Assembly (NCBI RefSeq): GCF_011926545.1
Contig: NZ_JAATIT010000001.1
Span: 1,320,469-1,384,468, forward strand
DNA: 64,000 nt
Direction: 5' to 3'
Origin: Sphingopyxis italica
GTDB taxonomy: Bacteria; Pseudomonadota; Alphaproteobacteria; Sphingomonadales; Sphingomonadaceae
Of this stretch, positions 53,756 to 62,194 are shown in pieces. Numbering within the stretch: position 1 is the first letter of the stretch; each line of letters starts with the position of its first letter. Both the position numbers and the translations under genes were made by a program. The notes under the pieces are model-generated. The model did no database searches, was not told the DNA's origin, and saw nothing but the letters and a program-made list of their open reading frames with translations.

Positions 53756-55030
53756 TCACGCCTCTCCGGGGATGGGGCGTTCGCCGACGACCGACAGGCC
53801 ATAGCCTTCGAGTCCGACGATATTGCTGTGGGTGGGGGTGAGCAGTTCCATCGCATGGACGCCAAGGTCGGCGAGGATCTGGGCGCCGATCCCGTAAGTG
53901 CGAAGGTCCATGCCGCCGGTCGGCGGCGGCAGCGCCTCGGCATCGGCCGAGCCGGGGAGCGGGCGCATCAGCATCACGATGACGCCGGCACCGGCTTCGC
54001 CGATCGCGTCCATCGATCGCTGGAGGCGGCGCTTCTTGGGGCCCGGGCGGCCCATGATGTCGTCGAAGATCGACACCGGGTGCATCCGCACGAGCGTCAC
54101 GCCCGCGGGATCGACCGGCCCCTTTTGCAGCACCAGATTGACGCTGCCGTCGATCTTGTTGCGATAGGATTTGAGGCGCCAGTCGCCGCCATAGTCCGAT
54201 TCGAACGGATCGTCGGCCACGCAGTCGACCAGCCGGTCGCTGCGGTTGCGATAGGCGATCAACTCGGCGATCGTCCCGATCTTCAGCCCGTGGCGCCGCG
54301 CGAAGGGGATGAGGTCGTCGAGCCGCGCCATCGTGCCGTCGTCGTTCATGATCTCGCAGATCACGCCCGAAGGATTGAGCCCCGCGAGGCGCGCGATATC
54401 GACCGACGCCTCGGTATGACCGGCGCGGACGAGCACGCCGCCGTCGCGCGCGATCAGCGGAAAGATATGGCCCGGGGTGACGATGTCGTCGCGGCTCTTG
54501 CCCGCATCAATCGCCACGGCAACGGTGCGCGCGCGGTCGCCCGCCGAAATGCCGGTGGTGACGCCTTCGCGCGCCTCGATCGAGGTCGTGAAGGCGGTTT
54601 CATGCCGCGTGCCGTTCTGGCGGCTCATCAGTTCGAGCCCGAGCGTATCGACGCGCGCTTTGGTCAGCGTCAGGCAGACGAGGCCGCGGCCGTGGGTCGC
54701 CATGAAATTGATCGCGTCGGGGGTCGCCATCTGCGCGGGGATGACGAGGTCGCCCTCATTCTCGCGGTCCTCGTCGTCAACGAGGATGAACATGCGCCCA
54801 TTGCGCGCCTCGGCGATAATCTCTTCGGGACTTGCCATTGGCGACAGGTCGCTGCCGTTCGCGAGCCAGTTTTCAAGCTTGCGCAGCGTTTCGGCGGTGG
54901 GGTTCCAGCCGGGCGAGTCGAGGTCGCGCAGGCTGTTGGCGTGAAGACCCGCGGCGCGTGCGAGACCCGAGCGGGACATGGTCCCGTCGTCGACGATGGC
55001 GCGGATGCGATCGATGAGCTGTGTGGACAT
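53756..55030 (-). CDS. ribB: HTH-fused RibB with degenerate GTP cyclohydrolase II domain (RibBX type)
   Basis: 424 residues from ATG 55030 (ATG 55039 is possible). Residues 1-60 form an XRE-like helix-turn-helix (SRSGLARAAGLHANSLRDLD...TAETLRKLENWL). The 3,4-dihydroxy-2-butanone 4-phosphate synthase domain follows with DDEDRENEGDLVIPA, THGRGLVC and TPGHIFPLIARDGGVLVRAGHTEASVD. The C-terminal RibA-like domain (YGIGAQILADLGVHAMELLT) lacks the zinc cysteines: RMHPVSIFDDIMGRPGPKK replaces the usual CLTGD...CDCG. It makes the four-carbon RibH substrate; GTP cyclohydrolase activity is unlikely. Palindromes lie just upstream. Confidence 0.93.
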   Translation of the reverse strand: MSTQLIDRIRAIVDDGTMSRSGLARAAGLHANSLRDLDSPGWNPTAETLRKLENWLANGSDLSPMASPEEIIAEARNGRMFILVDDEDRENEGDLVIPAQMATPDAINFMATHGRGLVCLTLTKARVDTLGLELMSRQNGTRHETAFTTSIEAREGVTTGISAGDRARTVAVAIDAGKSRDDIVTPGHIFPLIARDGGVLVRAGHTEASVDIARLAGLNPSGVICEIMNDDGTMARLDDLIPFARRHGLKIGTIAELIAYRNRSDRLVDCVADDPFESDYGGDWRLKSYRNKIDGSVNLVLQKGPVDPAGVTLVRMHPVSIFDDIMGRPGPKKRRLQRSMDAIGEAGAGVIVMLMRPLPGSADAEALPPPTGGMDLRTYGIGAQILADLGVHAMELLTPTHSNIVGLEGYGLSVVGERPIPGEA

Positions 55031-55042
55031 GGTCGCCATGTC

Positions 55043-55079
55043 TCACATCATAATGTGATTGTCAATCTGGCTATCACAT
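55043..55079. promoter_or_regulatory. Repeated TCACAT/ATGTGA elements before the HTH-ribB gene
   Basis: TCACAT (55043-55048) and ATGTGA (55053-55058) form a perfect inverted repeat with a 4-base centre. ATGTGAT (55053-55059) and ATCACAT (55073-55079) form a second, 7-base-arm inverted repeat 13 bases apart. They lie in the 57-base gap between the ankyrin gene and ribBX, directly before its start. They could be the operator of the helix-turn-helix carried by the enzyme itself. Confidence 0.5.
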
Positions 55080-55087
55080 TGACTTGA

Positions 55088-55705
55088 TCATTGCGGTCCG
55101 AAAGTCGGGCCGAATTCGCGCGCCGGCGCATCTGCCTTGGCTTCGAGCAGTTCGAGAATGCGTGCGCTGCGACCGTCGCGCTTGGCATAGTCGCGCGCCG
55201 ACATACCCGCGATATGGTCGGCCTTGTCGGGATTGGCACCGCGCTTGACGAGCAGTCGCACCATCGCGACATTCTTTGCCTGCACCGCAAGGATCAGCGC
55301 GGTTTCGCCGCGGCGATTGGTCTGATCGACGGGCGCCTTCCGGTCGAGCAGCTCTTGGGCGCCGTCGGTGAAGTTGATGAGCGCCGTGTGCATCAAGGGG
55401 GTCACGTCCTGACGGTCGCCGATCGACGGGTCGGCGCCTTTGCCCAGCAGGAAGCGCAGCCAGCTGATATCGCGCCGCTTGGTGACGATGATCAGCGCGG
55501 TTTCGCCGGTGTCCGGATTGCGCGTGTTGACGTACGACGGATCGTCCTTCAGCGCCTCGGTCGCCTTGGTCCCGTCGCGGTTGCCGACCGCCTGCAAAAA
55601 GGCATAGCCGCCGCGGAACTGCGCCTGCGCGGGGTGCGCGAGGCCCACGACCGCGAGCAGCATGAGGAAGAAGGAGGCGAGGCGGAATTCCACGCGTCGA
55701 AACAT
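55088..55705 (-). CDS. Secreted ankyrin-repeat protein
   Basis: 205 residues with a signal peptide (FFLMLLAVVGLAHPAQAQ). Roughly four ankyrin units follow: GTKATEALKDDPSYVNTRNPDTGETALIIV, DISWLRFLLGKGADPSIGD, GAQELLDRKAPVDQTNRRGETALILAV and VAMVRLLVKRGANPDKAD. It is probably a periplasmic protein-binding scaffold; the partner is unknown. It is upstream of ribBX on the same strand, with the palindromes in between. Confidence 0.88.
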   Translation of the reverse strand: MFRRVEFRLASFFLMLLAVVGLAHPAQAQFRGGYAFLQAVGNRDGTKATEALKDDPSYVNTRNPDTGETALIIVTKRRDISWLRFLLGKGADPSIGDRQDVTPLMHTALINFTDGAQELLDRKAPVDQTNRRGETALILAVQAKNVAMVRLLVKRGANPDKADHIAGMSARDYAKRDGRSARILELLEAKADAPAREFGPTFGPQ

Positions 55706-55793
55706 GATCGGGCGACCCCTGAGGCAATTTGTCCATCGCGCGCCGCGACGACAATGGTTGATTTTAGACAGCTAGCCGACCAAGGCTGGCCAC

Positions 55794-56438
55794 ATGATGA
55801 ATATCGCAAATATGGGACAAAGGCTTGTCCGTGCAAGCCTGATCCTCGCTTTCGGCGCGGCACTCGCGGGATGCAATGGCTCGGGCGAAAGCGCGCCCGC
55901 GAAACCGCCGCTCGAGGGCGCCCGGATCGGCGGCGCCTTCACGCTGACCGACCAGAACGGCAAAACCGTCCGCGATACGGATTTCGCCGGCAAATATCGC
56001 CTCGTCTATTTCGGCTACAGCTTCTGTCCCGACATCTGCCCGGTCGACCTGCAAAAGCTGATGCGCGGCCTGTCGCAGTTCGAAAAGACCGACGCGGCGC
56101 GCGGCGCCAAGGTCGCGCCGCTTTTCATCACCGTCGATCCCGAGCGCGACACGCCCGAGGCCTTGAAGCCCTTCGTCGAACGTTATCACCCGCGCCTGCT
56201 CGGCCTGACCGGCACCCCCGAACAGATCGCCAGCGTCGCCAAGGCCTATGTCGTCACCTATAACAAGGTGCCGGGCTCGGCACCCGACCGCTATCTGATG
56301 GCGCACAGTCAGCTCGCCTTTCTGATGGATCCCGACGGCAAGCCGCTCGCGCTGCTGCCGCTCGACGATCCTTCGACCGATGTCGATGAGGGTGCGCCCG
56401 GCAAGGTCGCCGCCGAGCTGGCGAAGTGGGTCAAATAG
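55794..56438 (+). CDS. SCO1/SenC-family lipoprotein (copper chaperone/thioredoxin-like)
   Basis: 214 residues. The N-terminus ends in a lipobox with Cys27 (LAGC). The thioredoxin-like domain has the copper-binding CPDIC (C78, C82) and H171 (LMAHSQLAF). Such proteins deliver copper to the CuA centre of cytochrome oxidase or reduce it. ATG 55794 is followed immediately by ATG 55797, and a start at 55812 is also possible. It is followed 2 bases later by the YcgN-like gene. Confidence 0.92.
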   Translation: MMNIANMGQRLVRASLILAFGAALAGCNGSGESAPAKPPLEGARIGGAFTLTDQNGKTVRDTDFAGKYRLVYFGYSFCPDICPVDLQKLMRGLSQFEKTDAARGAKVAPLFITVDPERDTPEALKPFVERYHPRLLGLTGTPEQIASVAKAYVVTYNKVPGSAPDRYLMAHSQLAFLMDPDGKPLALLPLDDPSTDVDEGAPGKVAAELAKWVK

Positions 56439-56440
56439 CG

Positions 56441-56887
56441 ATGGCGGGGGCGACATCGGAGCGCCCCTTCTGGGAAGCGCCGCTCGCCAGCCTCGACGCG
56501 GGTCAATGGGAGGCCTTGTGCGACGGCTGCGGCAAATGCTGCCTGCACAAGCTGGAGGATGAGGATACGGGCCGCATCTATCCGACCAATGTCGCGTGCC
56601 GCCTGCTCGACCTTTCGACCGCGCGCTGCGGCGATTACAAGCATCGGCGCCGCCATGTTCCCGATTGCCTGACACTGACCAAAGCGAAGGTCGACGACCT
56701 CGAATGGCTGCCGCAGACCTGCGCCTATCGCCTGCGCGCCGAGGGCGAAGCCCTGCCCGACTGGCACTATCTCGTCTGCGGCGACCCTGATGCGGTGCAC
56801 CGCGCGGGCCAGTCGATCGTCGGCTGGACGGTCGGCGAGGATGTCGCGGGCCCGCTCGAGAATCATCTTGTCGAACGCGTCGTTTGA
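56441..56887 (+). CDS. YcgN-family cysteine cluster protein (UPF0260)
   Basis: 148 residues. The conserved Cys-rich core is CDGCGKCCLHKLEDEDTG, then CRLLDLSTARCGDY, HVPDCLTLT and QTCAYRL. It probably binds metal or an Fe-S cluster; the function is unknown. It begins 2 bases after the SCO gene stop and its 3' end overlaps the start of the metalloprotease gene. Confidence 0.9.
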   Translation: MAGATSERPFWEAPLASLDAGQWEALCDGCGKCCLHKLEDEDTGRIYPTNVACRLLDLSTARCGDYKHRRRHVPDCLTLTKAKVDDLEWLPQTCAYRLRAEGEALPDWHYLVCGDPDAVHRAGQSIVGWTVGEDVAGPLENHLVERVV

Positions 56888-57599
56888 TCCGTCGGAGGGC
56901 CGGCCGCACATATGGGTGGCGGGCGATGCCTGGCCCGTGCGCGTCGTCCGCCATGCGCAGTCGCGCCGCTACCGCCTCGTCTTCGACGGCGCGCGCGGCG
57001 AGCTGCGGCTGACGGTGCCGCGCCGCGCCAGCGAGCGCGCCGCGCTGACATGGGCGGGCGAGCAGCAGGCGTGGCTCGCCGAACAGGTCGGCAAGGCGGT
57101 GGTGCCGATCCTCGTCGGACCGGGCGCGGCGCTGCCCTTTCGCGGCATCGAGCGTCATGTCGACTGGGCGCCGGCCGCGCCGCGCGCGATCCGCCTCGAC
57201 GGCGACCGCTTGTATGTCGGCGGCCCGCTCGAGACGCTGGGGCGGCGTATCGAACGCTGGCTCAAGACGCAGGCGCTCGACCTGATGGAGCGCGAGAGCC
57301 GCGATATCGCCGCCGCCGCGGAGCTCGCGGTCGGCCGCGTTGCGGTCGGCGATCCGCGCAGCCGCTGGGGCAGCTGCACCCACGACGGCGACCTCAGATA
57401 CAGCTGGCGGTTGATCATGGCGCCCGACCATGTCCGGCGCGCGACCGTCGCGCACGAGGTCGCGCATCTTCGCCATATGGACCATGGCGCCGCGTTCCAC
57501 GCGCTCGTCGACGAACTGCACGACGGCGACGTCGCGGCGGCGCGCGGCTGGCTGCGCCGCGAAGGGCGCGGGCTCCACCGCTATCGCTTCACGGCTTGA
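56868..57599 (+). CDS. YgjP/SprT-like zinc metalloprotease (M48-type)
   Basis: About 243 residues if started at TTG 56868, within the end of the YcgN-like gene; the true start is uncertain because no good ribosome site is visible. The catalytic HExxH lies in ATVAHEVAHLRHMDH, followed by FHALVDELHDG. Upstream segments are RRYRLVFDGARGELRLTVPRRAS and VGDPRSRWGSCTHDGDLRYSWRLIMAP, both typical of the YgjP (COG1451) family. The substrate is unknown. It converges with the PBP1A gene. Confidence 0.85.
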   Translation: MSNASFDPSEGRPHIWVAGDAWPVRVVRHAQSRRYRLVFDGARGELRLTVPRRASERAALTWAGEQQAWLAEQVGKAVVPILVGPGAALPFRGIERHVDWAPAAPRAIRLDGDRLYVGGPLETLGRRIERWLKTQALDLMERESRDIAAAAELAVGRVAVGDPRSRWGSCTHDGDLRYSWRLIMAPDHVRRATVAHEVAHLRHMDHGAAFHALVDELHDGDVAAARGWLRREGRGLHRYRFTA

Positions 57600-57612
57600 G
57601 CCGGCTTAAGCC

Positions 57613-59841
57613 CTAATAATCGGAGGATTCCGACGGCGGGCGCTGTTGCGCCGGCCGCGCTGTCGGCGGCACGACCTTCGGCACCGTGACGATTTTGGGC
57701 TGGCCGCCGTTCTGGCGCACGCCATTCTGCGGCGTCGCGCCATTCTGGGCCGGTGCGCCATTGTCGGCCGGGGGACGCCGCCCGGTCTGCTCCTCGATCC
57801 ATTGCTGGTCGAGCACGGGGCCATCGTCGACCGGCGGCGGCATCGGTCCCGTCATTTCGGGCGGCCGGCTATCATAGGGCAGCTCGATCGGCATGCCATT
57901 CTCGTCGACGAATCCGTCTTCGCCGGGCTCGCCCATATAGGCTTCGTCTTCGTCCTCGAGCTGCCATTCGGGCAGCACGACTTCGGTGTCGAATTGCTCG
58001 ACCGGGCGCCGCGCGACCGCGACGCGCATATAATCGGCGAATGCCCGCGCAGGCGCGCGCCCGCCCTGCAGCCCGCCGACGGGTTTCGCATCGTCGCGGC
58101 CCATCCAGACGCCGGTCGTGATGCCGCTCGAAAAGCCCAAAAACCAGCCGTCCTTGTTGCTCGACGTCGTGCCGGTCTTGCCCGCGACGGGGCGACCGAT
58201 CTGCGCCGCCCGGCCCGTGCCGGTGTTCACGGCGGTCTGCAAAAGATCGGTGATCCCGGCGGCCACCCAATGATCGACAAGCGTCGTCCCCCGCTCGGCG
58301 GGGCGCTGATAGAGCAGCTCGCCGCCCGCGGTCGTCACCTTGGTGATGCCATAGGGCTGCACCGACACGCCGCCGCGCGCCACCGCGGCGAAGGCGGCGG
58401 TCATGTCGATCACGCGGACCTCGGCGCTTCCGAGCACCATCGAGGGGTGGGTGTTGACGGGGGTGGTGATGCCGAAGCGGCGCGCCATGTTCGCGACCGC
58501 CGAAAATCCGACTTCGTCGCCCAGCTTCGCCGCGACGGTGTTGACCGAATAGGCGAAGGCGCTGCGCAGGTCCATCGTGCCCGAAAAGCGCCCCGACGAA
58601 TTGCGCGGGCTCCAGCCGTTGATCGTGACGGGTTCGTCGACGACCGGATCATTGACCTTATACCCCGCCTCGAGCGCCGCCATATAGACGAATAATTTCC
58701 ACGCCGATCCCGGCTGGCGCAGCGCCTGCGTCGCGCGGTTATAGTTCGACGCGACATAATCGCGGCCGCCGATCATCGCGCGGACGGCGCCGTCGCGGTC
58801 GAGCGACACGAGCGCGCCCTGCACGCCTTTCGGCGCGTTGGCCTGAATCGCCGCGGTCGCCGCGCGCTGCATGCCGAGATCGATCGTGGTGTGGACGTCC
58901 AAGGCTTCGCTGCCTTCGTCGATCAGCATGTCGAGCTGCGGCAGCGCCCAGTCGGTGAAATAGCGCGCGCTGTTCTGCCCGCGTTCCTTCGCGAGCTGGA
59001 CATTGGCGGGCTCGGCGGCGTCGGCCTGCGCCTGGGTGATGACGTCCGCGTCGACCATGACGTCGAGCACGACGCCGGCGCGGCCCAAAGCCGCCTGCGC
59101 GTCGGCGGTCGGCGAATAGCGCGACGGCGCCTTGACCAGCCCCGCGATCACCGCCGCCTCCGACAGCGACATTTCGGTCGCACTATGGCCGAAGAAGCTG
59201 TTCGACGCGGCGTCGATGCCATAGCTGCCGCCGCCGAAATAAACTTTGTTCAGATAGAGTTCGAGGATCTCGTCCTTCGAGAATTTCCATTCGAGCGCGA
59301 GCGACAGAACCATCTCGCGCATCTTGCGCGCCCAGGTATAGCTGTTCGAGAGGAAGATGTTGCGCGCGAGTTGCTGGGTGATCGTCGAGGCGCCCTGCAT
59401 CCGGCGGCCGGTGCCGTAATTCTGGACCGCGAGCACCGCGGCGCGCGCCATGCCGACGGGATCGACGCCCGGATGATAGCGAAAGCGCCGGTCCTCGACC
59501 GCAACCATCGCATCCTGCATCACCTGCGGCGTTTCGCGCAGCGTCAGCCAGCGGCCGTAATTGGGGCCGAGCGACAGGAAAACCGTGCCGTCGGCGGCGC
59601 GGACGCGGATCGTCTGTCCCGCGGGCGATTTCTTGAGCTCCTCGAAGCTCGGCATCCGCTGCACCGCGATGCCGACCGCGACGCCGAGCGCGACGAGGAC
59701 GACGACCGCGAGGCCGAGGCCCCAGCGAAAGGCGCGGCGCAGCCACACGCGCCAGCGCGGCGGCTCGCCGCGGGGCGAGCCGCCGCGCTTACTGGATGAT
59801 GACGATTTATTCGACGAAGCTTGCTGTCTTTCGCGGCGCAA
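57613..59841 (-). CDS. Penicillin-binding protein 1A, bifunctional glycosyltransferase/transpeptidase
   Basis: 742 residues from TTG 59841, with AAGGA about 9 bases upstream. A basic Ser/Arg-rich cytoplasmic tail and one membrane helix (41-61) come first. The GT51 domain has catalytic E116 in EDRRF and GASTITQQLARN. The transpeptidase has SAWK (378-381), SVN (431-433) and KTG (554-556). The C-terminus is a Pro/Gln/Asn-rich tail. It polymerises and crosslinks peptidoglycan at the cell envelope. Confidence 0.95.
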   Translation of the reverse strand: MRRERQQASSNKSSSSSKRGGSPRGEPPRWRVWLRRAFRWGLGLAVVVLVALGVAVGIAVQRMPSFEELKKSPAGQTIRVRAADGTVFLSLGPNYGRWLTLRETPQVMQDAMVAVEDRRFRYHPGVDPVGMARAAVLAVQNYGTGRRMQGASTITQQLARNIFLSNSYTWARKMREMVLSLALEWKFSKDEILELYLNKVYFGGGSYGIDAASNSFFGHSATEMSLSEAAVIAGLVKAPSRYSPTADAQAALGRAGVVLDVMVDADVITQAQADAAEPANVQLAKERGQNSARYFTDWALPQLDMLIDEGSEALDVHTTIDLGMQRAATAAIQANAPKGVQGALVSLDRDGAVRAMIGGRDYVASNYNRATQALRQPGSAWKLFVYMAALEAGYKVNDPVVDEPVTINGWSPRNSSGRFSGTMDLRSAFAYSVNTVAAKLGDEVGFSAVANMARRFGITTPVNTHPSMVLGSAEVRVIDMTAAFAAVARGGVSVQPYGITKVTTAGGELLYQRPAERGTTLVDHWVAAGITDLLQTAVNTGTGRAAQIGRPVAGKTGTTSSNKDGWFLGFSSGITTGVWMGRDDAKPVGGLQGGRAPARAFADYMRVAVARRPVEQFDTEVVLPEWQLEDEDEAYMGEPGEDGFVDENGMPIELPYDSRPPEMTGPMPPPVDDGPVLDQQWIEEQTGRRPPADNGAPAQNGATPQNGVRQNGGQPKIVTVPKVVPPTARPAQQRPPSESSDY

Positions 59842-59892
59842 AGCCCGTATTCCTTCCCTCGCGTCGCCCCTGATGCGTCAGTAGCGAGGGCA

Positions 59893-60300
59893 TCAGCCTT
59901 CGCCGGTTGACGCCTCATCCTGCCCGCGGTCCGCGAAGTCAAGCGCCGCGCTGTTGATGCAATAGCGCAGCCCGGTCGGTCCGGGGCCGTCGGGGAAGAC
60001 ATGGCCGAGATGGCCTTCGCACTTCGCGCAGCGCACTTCGGTACGGACCATGCCGTGGCTGGTGTCGGTCAGTTCAGTCACCGCGCCACCCGCGGCGGGC
60101 GCGGTGTAGCTCGGCCAGCCCGACCCGCTGTCGAACTTGGTGCGACTGTCGAACAGGGGTTCGCCGCAGCCGGCGCAGCGGTACATGCCGTCGCCCTTGT
60201 GATCGGTATATTTGCCGGTGAACGCCCGCTCGGTGCCGCCCTCGCGCAGCACATGATGCGCCAACGGATCGAGCGTCTTTTCGGTTTTGGGATCGGTCAT
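59893..60300 (-). CDS. msrB: Peptide-methionine (R)-S-oxide reductase
   Basis: 135 residues from ATG 60300 with AAGGAG 7 bases upstream. Zinc cysteines are C42, C45, C91 and C94; catalytic C114 lies in [20 protein letters not shown] is the conserved substrate loop. It repairs R-methionine sulfoxide in proteins and is cytoplasmic. It stands alone between PBP1A and the polyketide operon. Confidence 0.96.
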   Translation of the reverse strand: MTDPKTEKTLDPLAHHVLREGGTERAFTGKYTDHKGDGMYRCAGCGEPLFDSRTKFDSGSGWPSYTAPAAGGAVTELTDTSHGMVRTEVRCAKCEGHLGHVFPDGPGPTGLRYCINSAALDFADRGQDEASTGEG

Positions 60301-60386
60301 GGAGAAGCTCCTTCGGATGGCCGTTCGGGGGCCATCATGTCGATACCAATATCGGTGCGGCGCCCCGTCATCGCAAGGGGGAGCGG

Positions 60387-61484
60387 TCAGCTCGGCTCGA
60401 TCCGCGTCGCTTGCGACATCATTCGCACCAAAGCCGGAAAAAGAGACGCCATGCCTGTCATGGCCGCCGCCATGCGCGGGTTTTCGCCCATCCGCCACAC
60501 CAGGTTGGCAAGTGCGAAGGGTCGCGTCATCCGGGCCGCGATGCGTTTCTGGAATGCGGGCGCGGCGCCGCCGCCACCGTGACGCCACGCCGTCACGGCC
60601 GCCTCCGCGCTCGCAAGCGCGAGTCCCATGCCCTCGCCGGCAAGGCTCGGGATCACCCCGGCCTGGTCGCCGAGCCGGAACAGACCCGCCGTCGTCTCTG
60701 CCGCACGCCAGCCATAGGGGACGTGCCCGATCGCATCGACGGCGCGACACCAGTCCGCATGCGCCAGCCGTTCGCCGAGGTGCGGAAGCGTGCCGCCCAG
60801 CGCGCGCAGCAGCGCCTCCGGATCGCCGCCCGCTTCATCGAGCCGCGATTTATGAACCGCGAGGCAGAGGTTGCCGCTGCCATCCTCCTGCCGCACCAGA
60901 CCCGCATAGCCGCGGTCGAACAGGTGGAGCTCGACCGCATCGCCGACCAGCCGGTCGAGCGAAGGGTGCGAAGGAAGCCGCAAGCGCAACCCCATCGCGG
61001 GGTCGGCGCGCTGCCATTCAGCGGGCTCGCGCGGAAAACCGCGAAAACCATGCTTGCCGGCCGCCAGAAAGATCGCAGGCGCCATCAGGGTCGCACCATC
61101 GCGTGTTTGAACCGCGCCGCTTTCGATTGCCGTCGCATGGATACCGCGTTCGACCCCCGCGCCCGCCGCTCCCGCCGCCGCTTGCAACAGGCTATCGAGC
61201 CGATGGCGCGACACCCCCATCGCCTCGCCGGGGAGCGCGGTCTCGCTCCGCCGCTGGCCCGCGAACAGGCGCACGCGGCGGACCGCCTGCCCGCCGAGCG
61301 CCGCGCGCTCGATCCCGAGCGCATCGAGCCGCGCGAGGCTTTGCCAGCTCAGAAAGCCGCCGCACAGCGCGTCGCCCGTTTCGCGCGCGCGTTCGAGCAG
61401 CAGCGTTCGCGCACCGCTGCGCGCCAGTCCGATCGCCGCGGCCGACCCGGCGGGCCCGGCACCGACGACGATCGCGTCGCTCAC
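60387..61484 (-). CDS. FAD-dependent oxidoreductase of the type III polyketide operon
   Basis: 365 residues from GTG 61484, overlapping the methyltransferase stop (GTGA). N-terminal dinucleotide-binding [10 protein letters not shown] (8-17), the geranylgeranyl-reductase/PHBH-like segment ALCGGFLSW, and the FAD-phosphate motif [29 protein letters not shown] are present. It is probably a flavin hydroxylase or reductase tailoring the polyketide. It is the last gene of the three-gene coupled operon. Confidence 0.88.
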   Translation of the reverse strand: MSDAIVVGAGPAGSAAAIGLARSGARTLLLERARETGDALCGGFLSWQSLARLDALGIERAALGGQAVRRVRLFAGQRRSETALPGEAMGVSRHRLDSLLQAAAGAAGAGVERGIHATAIESGAVQTRDGATLMAPAIFLAAGKHGFRGFPREPAEWQRADPAMGLRLRLPSHPSLDRLVGDAVELHLFDRGYAGLVRQEDGSGNLCLAVHKSRLDEAGGDPEALLRALGGTLPHLGERLAHADWCRAVDAIGHVPYGWRAAETTAGLFRLGDQAGVIPSLAGEGMGLALASAEAAVTAWRHGGGGAAPAFQKRIAARMTRPFALANLVWRMGENPRMAAAMTGMASLFPALVRMMSQATRIEPS

Positions 61485-62194
61485 CGGATACGCTCGACGC
61501 AGAGGCGGTAGGGGAAGCTGCGAAAGATGCGGCAATTGCTCGCCACATCGGGCAATGCTTCGCCCAGCATCGCCGCCCATTCGGCGGGGCGAAAGCTTCG
61601 CCCGACCGATAGCTGCCCGTCGCGCCGCACGATCGGGTCGACCCATGCCAGCGTAGCGAGCAAGGGATAGCCGGCAAAGGGCAGGCGCCGGCGATGGAGA
61701 TCATTGACCAGCCAGCCGCGCGCCGCCTCGCTTTCCATGAAGCGCAGAAATTCCGTGCGCTGTGCCGGCGTCATATGGTGGCTGACGAGGCTCGACAGGA
61801 TGATGTCCCACCCCTGCCCCGCCAGATCGCGATAATCGCCGGTGACAAGCCGCGCTCGCCCGCCAAGGCGTGCCTCGGCGACCGCCTCGCTCTTCGGATT
61901 GAGGTCGACCCCGGCCAGATCGAGCGCGACGCCCCGGCGTTCGCCCCAGCGCGCGATCCGCACGAGCATGTCGCCCGCGCCGAAGCCGACGTCGAGGATG
62001 CGCCAGGGGCGGTCACCGGCACCGCGCGCACGCACCCGTTCCAGGAACCCCAGCGTCGGTCGCGGCGCCAGCGTCAGCGCGTTGATGCGCGACAGGTCGG
62101 CGAGCACGCGCGCATAGCGGCCCGGTGGCAGCGTGGCGGCATCCATTTCCTCTTCGCGCTCGATCGGCATGCGAAGGCTGGCGAAGGGGTTCAT
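61481..62194 (-). CDS. Class I SAM-dependent methyltransferase of the polyketide operon
   Basis: 237 residues. SAM-binding motif I is ILDVGFGAGD (66-75), then LAGVDLNPKSEAVA, and DIILSSLVSHHMTPAQ resembles small-molecule methyltransferases. It overlaps the polyketide synthase stop (ATGA at 62191-62194) and the next gene by 4 bases. It likely methylates the polyketide product; the position is unknown. Confidence 0.88.
   Translation of the reverse strand: MNPFASLRMPIEREEEMDAATLPPGRYARVLADLSRINALTLAPRPTLGFLERVRARGAGDRPWRILDVGFGAGDMLVRIARWGERRGVALDLAGVDLNPKSEAVAEARLGGRARLVTGDYRDLAGQGWDIILSSLVSHHMTPAQRTEFLRFMESEAARGWLVNDLHRRRLPFAGYPLLATLAWVDPIVRRDGQLSVGRSFRPAEWAAMLGEALPDVASNCRIFRSFPYRLCVERIR

Noticed and set aside
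54971..54983. GGGACATGGTCCC as a third copy of the gene-end palindrome
   Set aside because: It lies inside the HTH coding region of ribBX, has an odd-length centre, and is explained by the encoded residues.
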